Shown: positions 7,741-12,025 of the stretch, piece by piece
Layout of the letters: each line of letters opens with the position of its first letter
Numbering within the stretch: the stretch's first letter is position 1
Assembly: GCA_009692275.1 (NCBI GenBank)
Contig: SHZL01000053.1
Coordinates: forward strand, 1-12,025
DNA length: 12,025 nucleotides
Reading direction: 5' to 3'
Source: Lysobacterales bacterium
Lineage (GTDB): Bacteria > Pseudomonadota > Gammaproteobacteria > Xanthomonadales > SZUA-36
The notes under the pieces: generated by a model
Told to the model about the DNA's origin: nothing
What the model saw: only the letters and a program-made list of their open reading frames with translations
The model's database searches: none
Translations under genes and position numbers: made by a program

Positions 7741-8222
7741 TGACCCCTTCGATGAACGACCCCAATGTCATTAATGAAGCGCGGACAGACGTGCTGCGCC
7801 TGATGAATGAATACTGCTATCGCATTGACCGTGGCGATCTCGCGGGATTCGCCGCGCTGTTTGACAGCGGTTCCTTTGGCATCATTGGCGACCCGTCCGG
7901 CCCCATCACTGGCCGCAAAGCCATGCTGGATATGTTGCAGAACGTCACCCTGTACAACGGCAAACCGCAGACCAAGCATGTCATGAGCAATGTGCAGATT
8001 GATATTGCGGCATCGGGTACGGAGGCAAAGGCTGAAAGTTACATCATCGTATTCCAGGCCCTGCCGCCGGATTTCCCCATGCAGGCCATATTTGGCGGCC
8101 ACTACTTCGACCGCTTCGTCAAGAAGGGCTTGGGAAAGGGCCGGGACTGGATGTTCGTCAGCCGGGAAATATCCCCTGACCTGATTGGTGATTTGAGCCG
8201 TCACCGCGCGGACATGGCCTGA
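7740..8222 (+). CDS. SnoaL-like / NTF2-fold protein
   Basis: A 160-residue protein with the N-terminal pattern of the SnoaL-like NTF2 family: an early helix, then YCYRIDRGDLAGFAALFDSGSFGI and a TGRKAMLDML helix (about residues 22-65). The back half is a set of strands (KHVMSNVQIDIA, KAESYIIVFQ, GGHYFDRFVK, WMFVSREI). NTF2-fold relatives include ketosteroid isomerases, polyketide cyclases, dehydratases and ring-hydroxylating dioxygenase small subunits, so the reaction cannot be fixed. ATG 7740 overlaps the SDR stop by one base, indicating coupled translation; an internal Met at codon 5 (7752) is an alternative start. The next gene follows after 33 bases. It may isomerise, hydrate or bind the CoA intermediate handled by the SDR. 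Confidence 0.78.
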   Translation: MTPSMNDPNVINEARTDVLRLMNEYCYRIDRGDLAGFAALFDSGSFGIIGDPSGPITGRKAMLDMLQNVTLYNGKPQTKHVMSNVQIDIAASGTEAKAESYIIVFQALPPDFPMQAIFGGHYFDRFVKKGLGKGRDWMFVSREISPDLIGDLSRHRADMA

Positions 8223-8255
8223 AGCTCCGTGAGCTGCATTCAAAGGAGGCGGACG

Positions 8256-10421
8256 ATGATCAGATTGCCGGTTTTGTCGTTACCCCTGTTGTTCGGGCTG
8301 ATTACGGTGGCCCCGGCGCACGCTTCCACGGCCACATTCAGCGCTGAGCAGGCAGCACGCGGCAAGGAAATCTTTGACCGGCAGTGCGCCGAATGCCACC
8401 ACATGACGCTCAAGGGGTCGGGCCATGGGCCGGAACTGGCCGGGCCGAATTTCATGGCGAAGTGGCAGAACCAGGCGGTCAGTGACCTGATCAAATTCAC
8501 CAGTCGCACCATGCCTCCCGGCAGCCCGGGCTCTCTGCCCGAAGCCAGCTATGCTGACCTTGTGGCCTATATGCTGAAAACGAACGGCGCTGCAGCAGGG
8601 GATACAGCCCTGCAAGCGGACACCGCGCTGGTCGTTGGTGCAGCGGTATTGGGTGCAGATTGGGATCCGGAAAAAACCGGCACCACCCCAGCCGCAGCCA
8701 AGGCGGCTTTTGCAAGCTGGTCCGGCGCGGCAACCATTGCTCAGGCTGCCAAAGAGGCTTCCGGCTTCGTCAACAAGACCGTTACCGGCTATCAAGCCGT
8801 CAGCAAAGAGATGTTGCGCGATCCGCCCCCACAGGACTGGCTCAATTGGCGCCGTACCCTGGATGGCCAGGGCTATAGCCCGCTGGACCAGATCAACCGC
8901 GACACTGTGCGTGACCTGAAGCTGGCATGGGTACTAACCATGCACGAGGGCAGCAACCAGACCACGCCGCTGGTGCATGACGGCGTCATGTACCTGGTCA
9001 ATCCCGGTAACATGGTGCAGGCGATTGATGCGGCAAACGGCGACCTGATCTGGGAATATGCCTATCCCTTCCCGCCCGAGTCAGAAACTTTGGGAGGTCC
9101 CACGCGCAACATAGCGATCTACCAGGACCGGATTTTCATGGCAACCTACGATGCCGCCCTCATTGCCCTGGATGCCCGCACCGGGAAATTATTGTGGAGA
9201 AAGGTGAAGGCCGACTACACCAAGGGCTATACCCACACCAGCGGCCCGGTCATTGCGGGCGGTGTGGTGATCAGCGGCATCAATGGCTGCGAACGATTCA
9301 AGCCGGAAGGTTGTTTCATCACCGGCCATGATCCGCAAACCGGCGAGGAGCTATGGCGCACTTCAACCATTGCGCTGCCGGGAGATCCCAACGATGCGAC
9401 CTGGGGGGATATTCCGGTCAATCTGCGCGCCGGTGGCGATACCTGGATTCCGGGAAGTTACGATCCGCAACTGGATCTCTTCTACATCGGCACTTCGCAG
9501 GCCAAGCCCTGGGTAGCGGCCAGTCGCGGCATGTCTCCGCTGGATGCCGCGCTGTACACCAACGCTACCCTGGCGCTGAATCCGCACACCGGCAAAATTG
9601 TTTGGTACTACCAGCACATCTCCGGTGAAACCCTGGACATGGAAGTGGGCTTCGAACGGGTGCTGGTGGATCATGCCGGCCAGCAGTGGGTGGTCACCGT
9701 AGGTAAGGATGGAATTCTGTGGAAGCTCGACCGGAAATCCGGCGAGTTCGTGGATTTTACCGAAACCAGTTTCCAGAATATTTTTGAACCGCTGAACAAG
9801 GAAACCGGGCGTTTGCACTACCGCCAGGACATCATTGATGCCGGTATCGGTGATCCCATGTCGGCCTGCCCCAGCATTTATGGCGGGCACAACTGGCAGG
9901 CCACGGCGTACAACCCGGATACCCATGCCCTGATCATTCCCCTGCACCAGCTGTGCGTGGAGATGGTGGGGCGCGAAGTGCAGATGGTCGAGGGCTATGG
10001 CGGCTACGGCGGCGAGTCGCGGGTATTCGAGATGCCGGGCAGCAACGGAATGCTGGGCAGGCTGACGGCCTGGGACGTAGTCACCATGAAAGAACTGTGG
10101 AACCACGAACAACGGGCCATGTTTCTTACCGCGGTGTTGACTACTGCCGGAGGCCTGGCATTCGTGGGCGATGTGGATCGTTACTTCAATGCGTTTGATG
10201 TGGCTACGGGCAAGGTGTTATGGCAAGCCCGGCTGGGATCCGCCCTGCACGGTTTTCCCATCACGTACGCGGTGAAGGGCAAGCAGTACGTTGCCGTACC
10301 GACCGGCATGGGGGTGTTCAAGTTGCTGACCGCCAGGCAAAGCCCGGAGATCTACCAGCCCAACGGCGGCAATGCGCTGTATGTGTTTGAGCTGCCGGAT
10401 CAGTCACCAACGGATCACTAA
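8256..10421 (+). CDS. Exported cytochrome c-PQQ alcohol dehydrogenase with N-terminal heme
   Basis: Predicted periplasmic quinohemoprotein that oxidises an alcohol at PQQ. From ATG 8256 it has 721 residues. AAAGGAGG at 8242-8249, 6 bases upstream, fixes this start over the GTG at 8229. A Sec signal covers residues 1 to about 23 (AHA cleavage). A cytochrome c domain follows with CAECH at 44-48 and probable axial M86 in RTMPPGS. After an Ala-rich linker, the PQQ propeller runs from about 185 (DPPPQDWLNWRRTLDGQGYSPL) to the end, with blades such as TGKLLWRK, TGEELWRT, TGKIVWYY and TGKVLWQA. Active-site candidates are E346 (GCE) and D461 (LDME). The Asn metal ligand of GxGNxxPW is Gln (Q415), Glu stands two residues after D461, and the adjacent-Cys pair of methanol/ethanol dehydrogenases is absent. 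The heme is N-terminal, opposite to classical quinohemoprotein ADHs. It is last in the SDR operon. Substrate unknown. Confidence 0.9.
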   Translation: MIRLPVLSLPLLFGLITVAPAHASTATFSAEQAARGKEIFDRQCAECHHMTLKGSGHGPELAGPNFMAKWQNQAVSDLIKFTSRTMPPGSPGSLPEASYADLVAYMLKTNGAAAGDTALQADTALVVGAAVLGADWDPEKTGTTPAAAKAAFASWSGAATIAQAAKEASGFVNKTVTGYQAVSKEMLRDPPPQDWLNWRRTLDGQGYSPLDQINRDTVRDLKLAWVLTMHEGSNQTTPLVHDGVMYLVNPGNMVQAIDAANGDLIWEYAYPFPPESETLGGPTRNIAIYQDRIFMATYDAALIALDARTGKLLWRKVKADYTKGYTHTSGPVIAGGVVISGINGCERFKPEGCFITGHDPQTGEELWRTSTIALPGDPNDATWGDIPVNLRAGGDTWIPGSYDPQLDLFYIGTSQAKPWVAASRGMSPLDAALYTNATLALNPHTGKIVWYYQHISGETLDMEVGFERVLVDHAGQQWVVTVGKDGILWKLDRKSGEFVDFTETSFQNIFEPLNKETGRLHYRQDIIDAGIGDPMSACPSIYGGHNWQATAYNPDTHALIIPLHQLCVEMVGREVQMVEGYGGYGGESRVFEMPGSNGMLGRLTAWDVVTMKELWNHEQRAMFLTAVLTTAGGLAFVGDVDRYFNAFDVATGKVLWQARLGSALHGFPITYAVKGKQYVAVPTGMGVFKLLTARQSPEIYQPNGGNALYVFELPDQSPTDH

Positions 10422-10440
10422 TTCTCTGTACGTTCCAGCA

Positions 10441-10473
10441 CCACGACGGGTGTCTGCCGCGTTGTGGCTTTTT
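10441..10473 (+). terminator. Likely intrinsic terminator after the SDR-SnoaL-PQQ operon
   Basis: CCACGACG (10441-10448) pairs with CGTTGTGG (10460-10467) as an 8-bp stem containing one G-U pair, with an 11-base loop. C and five T residues follow (10468-10473). It starts 19 bases after the TAA of the PQQ dehydrogenase, the expected place for an operon end. Confidence 0.65.
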
Positions 10474-10548
10474 GGTAGTCGTTGTGATGCCGCCATCGTT
10501 GCCCTGTGAGCTGAATGCGCTCGCCAGGCACTCCACCGAAGACCATCC

Positions 10549-10653
10549 ATGCGAATCAGCCGCCCTCTTCGGCTCGCCTTTACTCTCTTAGCCGCATTGC
10601 CGCTCTATTCTATTGCCACGCGCTATTGCCAGAAATTCACAGTTGCAGGTTAG
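10549..10653 (+). pseudogene. Signal-peptide-like short frame, possible remnant of a secreted protein gene
   Basis: ATG 10549 opens 34 codons ending at TAG 10651. The product starts MRISRPLRLAFTLLAALPLY and continues SIATRYCQKFTVAG: a basic n-region, a hydrophobic core and a small-residue exit, like a Sec signal peptide, then an abrupt stop. The ribosome site is weak (GAAG). It could be the broken 5' end of an exported-protein gene, a tiny membrane peptide, or chance. Low confidence. Confidence 0.25.
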
Positions 10654-10750
10654 TTACTGGGAAGCCCATAAGTTTATATTTACCTTCCGCGGGTTGCGAA
10701 ATCTGGCGAAATCTCAAATGACTGAACAGCGGGCTTGGAAACTTTTCCGT

Positions 10751-11845
10751 CTACACAGCAGGCTGTTGTTGCGTCACACAATGGATGCCCCCGCCATTCT
10801 CATAAATACGATCAACTTCCAAAGATACGACAGTCCGGTCAGGAAACAGGCGGGTAAGTGTTGCCAAAGCGTGGGCATCGGCCTTCACATCCCCGAACTG
10901 AGGCGTATAGACCGCACCATTCCCGACGTAGTAGTTGGCATATCCAGAAAAGAAGTCATCGCGAGTGGAGCGCACGTCCACGGCGCTCGGGATTTCTGCG
11001 ATCTGGAACGACCGCCCCTTGGCATCGGTCGCCTTCGAGAGAATCTTCTTTGCTTCTTCACCGGCCAGCGCCCAATCCGACGTGTTGTCTCCCGGATTGG
11101 TTCCCATGATCAGAACGCCGGGTCGCACGATCCGCACCGACCCGTCGATATGGGCATCTGTGATGTCCTTGCCGCGCACGCCGGGTAACCAGATTACTTT
11201 ATCGACTCCGAGACCTTGCTTGAGTTCGGCTTCGACGTTTTCGCGCGACCATCCGGGATTGCGGTTGTCATTTACCCAGCTGCTTTCATTCAGGATCAGC
11301 GTGCCCTCGCCGTCATACTCAATGCCACCGCCTTCGCCGGTGACTTGCGACTTGAAGTAAGGGCAGCTCACCAATTTGGCGATCGATGCAGATATTTTCC
11401 GGTCCAACCGATGTTCTTGCTTGCCACCCCAGCCGTTGAAATTGAGATCGAGCAACGCCACTTCGCCTGGTTGGTTCCGCAGAAACACAGGTCCGGAGTC
11501 CCGCGCCCACATGTCGTCCGTCTGAATGTCAATCAACTCGACCTTGGGCCCACACAGTCGGGCCGCCAGCGATTGATTGCCCGCCGCAACAAGCATGGCA
11601 ACGGGTTCATGCTCGGCGATTGTCAGGGCTAGCCTGCCGAGCGTCTCTTGAACGCTTTCGAAATAACCGGCTGGGCCGCTGTAAATCGACCCGGTCGATG
11701 GCCAGCACATCCACGTGCGGGCGTGAGGTGACTCTTCAGCGGGTGCGAAGTAGCCCGGCGCCATGGGCTGCGCCGCAAGCGCTGAACGACCGACGGTCAT
11801 TGCAGCAATCGCTGTCCCTATGAAGGTTCTGCGGTTCAACGTCAT
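10751..11845 (-). CDS. Tat-exported agmatine/peptidylarginine deiminase-family protein
   Basis: Guanidino-group-modifying superfamily enzyme, predicted to hydrolyse the guanidinium of agmatine or a peptidyl-arginine-like substrate. From ATG 11845 it has 364 residues. A perfect AGGAGG (11853-11858), 7 bases upstream, favours this start over the ATG at 11869. The N-terminus NRRTFIG plus a hydrophobic stretch and SALAAQ looks like a Tat signal. Family motifs are DDMWARDSGPVF (110-121), a GEGGGIEYDGEG segment (170-181), DAHIDGSVR (230-238, H232) and GGGIHCVTQQQP (351-362), whose C356 is the expected nucleophile. All core residues seem present, so it should be active. Agmatine deiminases are usually cytoplasmic, so export suggests a different or external substrate. 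It lies 53 bases after the cupin-like gene on the same strand, likely one operon. No link to the beta-oxidation genes is seen. Confidence 0.88.
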   Translation of the reverse strand: MTLNRRTFIGTAIAAMTVGRSALAAQPMAPGYFAPAEESPHARTWMCWPSTGSIYSGPAGYFESVQETLGRLALTIAEHEPVAMLVAAGNQSLAARLCGPKVELIDIQTDDMWARDSGPVFLRNQPGEVALLDLNFNGWGGKQEHRLDRKISASIAKLVSCPYFKSQVTGEGGGIEYDGEGTLILNESSWVNDNRNPGWSRENVEAELKQGLGVDKVIWLPGVRGKDITDAHIDGSVRIVRPGVLIMGTNPGDNTSDWALAGEEAKKILSKATDAKGRSFQIAEIPSAVDVRSTRDDFFSGYANYYVGNGAVYTPQFGDVKADAHALATLTRLFPDRTVVSLEVDRIYENGGGIHCVTQQQPAV

Positions 11846-11898
11846 TATCGCCCCTCCTGGTCTCATCAACCCGAATTGCCCTCAGGCATCAACGCTCG

Positions 11899-12025
11899 TC
11901 AAGGAGAATTGGGCGGATGCGAGACCGGGCCGTTTCCCTTGCCCCAGAAGATGTCGTACTTGCGATCGAAGATGACCATCATAAGGCACTCGATCTCGCC
12001 CTGGCAGGCGAACCGATGCGGGACC
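11899..12025 (-). CDS. C-terminal fragment of a probable cupin-like protein
   Basis: A minus-strand frame enters from the right edge and ends with TGA at 11901-11899, giving about 41 residues. The segment HRFACQGEIECLMMVIFDR followed by KYDIFWGKG resembles the last strands of cupin-type barrels (a PHR-type turn, then a strand and FDI). The family call is tentative because only the tail is present. It lies upstream of the deiminase gene with a 53-base gap and is probably co-transcribed with it. Confidence 0.55.
   Translation of the reverse strand, partial: VPHRFACQGEIECLMMVIFDRKYDIFWGKGNGPVSHPPNSP

Larger units (their letters stand above)
10422..10750. other. Gene-poor junction between the catabolic cluster and the deiminase gene
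   Basis: About 330 bases with no convincing complete gene. It holds the terminator at 10441-10473, a 34-codon signal-peptide-like frame (10549-10653), and two tandem 10-bp repeats GCGAAATCTG/GCGAAATCTC (10696-10715). From about 10590 to 10720 it is visibly richer in A/T than the flanking genes. No tRNA, IS end or target-site duplication was recognised. The segment separates two clusters with no evident functional link, so it may be a rearrangement scar; that is inference. Confidence 0.5.

Noticed and set aside
8229..8255. GTG start at 8229 for the second PQQ dehydrogenase
   Set aside because: It adds an Arg-rich tail before the signal peptide, and the extension would contain the strong AAAGGAGG that clearly serves ATG 8256.
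10613..11188. A 191-codon plus-strand frame running over the deiminase 3' half
   Set aside because: Most of it is antisense to the deiminase coding region with its intact catalytic motifs. No domain is visible and it has no ribosome site.
1..12025. CRISPR arrays, tRNA or rRNA genes, insertion sequences, phage genes
   Set aside because: I saw no spaced direct repeats of CRISPR type, no cloverleaf-like segment, no transposase or integrase motifs, and no terminal inverted repeats.

Overview
The window is a GC-rich bacterial chromosome segment with compact gene clusters, good Shine-Dalgarno sites and overlapping start/stop codons. Periplasmic c-type cytochrome/PQQ quinoproteins, a lipoprotein signal, a Tat signal and a FadA-type thiolase point to a Gram-negative proteobacterium, possibly a gammaproteobacterium. 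The genus cannot be read from the sequence, and the phylum call is an inference.

Layout. (1) Plus strand, 1-2046: the tail of an unidentified gene, an AMP-forming acyl-CoA synthetase and a small ABM-fold protein. (2) Minus strand, 6774 down to 2068: a thiolase, a crotonase/FadB-like protein (sharing one base with the thiolase stop) and an exported cytochrome c-PQQ dehydrogenase lipoprotein of the polyvinyl-alcohol-dehydrogenase type. (3) A divergent control region, 6775-6975, with two tandem 13-bp repeats. (4) Plus strand, 6976-10421: an HSD10-type 3-hydroxyacyl-CoA dehydrogenase, a SnoaL-like small protein (overlapping by one base) and a second, different cytochrome c-PQQ alcohol dehydrogenase, closed by a likely terminator at 10441-10473. 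(5) A gene-poor, less GC-rich stretch, 10474-10750. (6) Minus strand, 12025 down to 10751: the C-terminus of a cupin-like protein and a Tat-exported agmatine/peptidylarginine-deiminase-family protein, apparently unrelated to the rest.

How the genes may work together (inference). The two periplasmic quinoproteins would oxidise an alcohol-bearing substrate and pass electrons through their own heme c. The acyl-CoA synthetase would activate the resulting acid. Crotonase (hydration), HSD10-type SDR (oxidation) and thiolase (cleavage) make a complete beta-oxidation cycle. The ABM and SnoaL-like small proteins may handle a ring or keto intermediate. The substrate cannot be deduced from the sequence.

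The most unusual point is the FadB-like protein at 4103-5569. It keeps an intact crotonase domain and C-terminal 3HCDH-type helical segments, but the whole NAD-binding dehydrogenase domain between them is missing. The missing activity is encoded just across the divergent promoter by the HSD10-type SDR. This looks like a rewired, split form of the usual multifunctional beta-oxidation enzyme.
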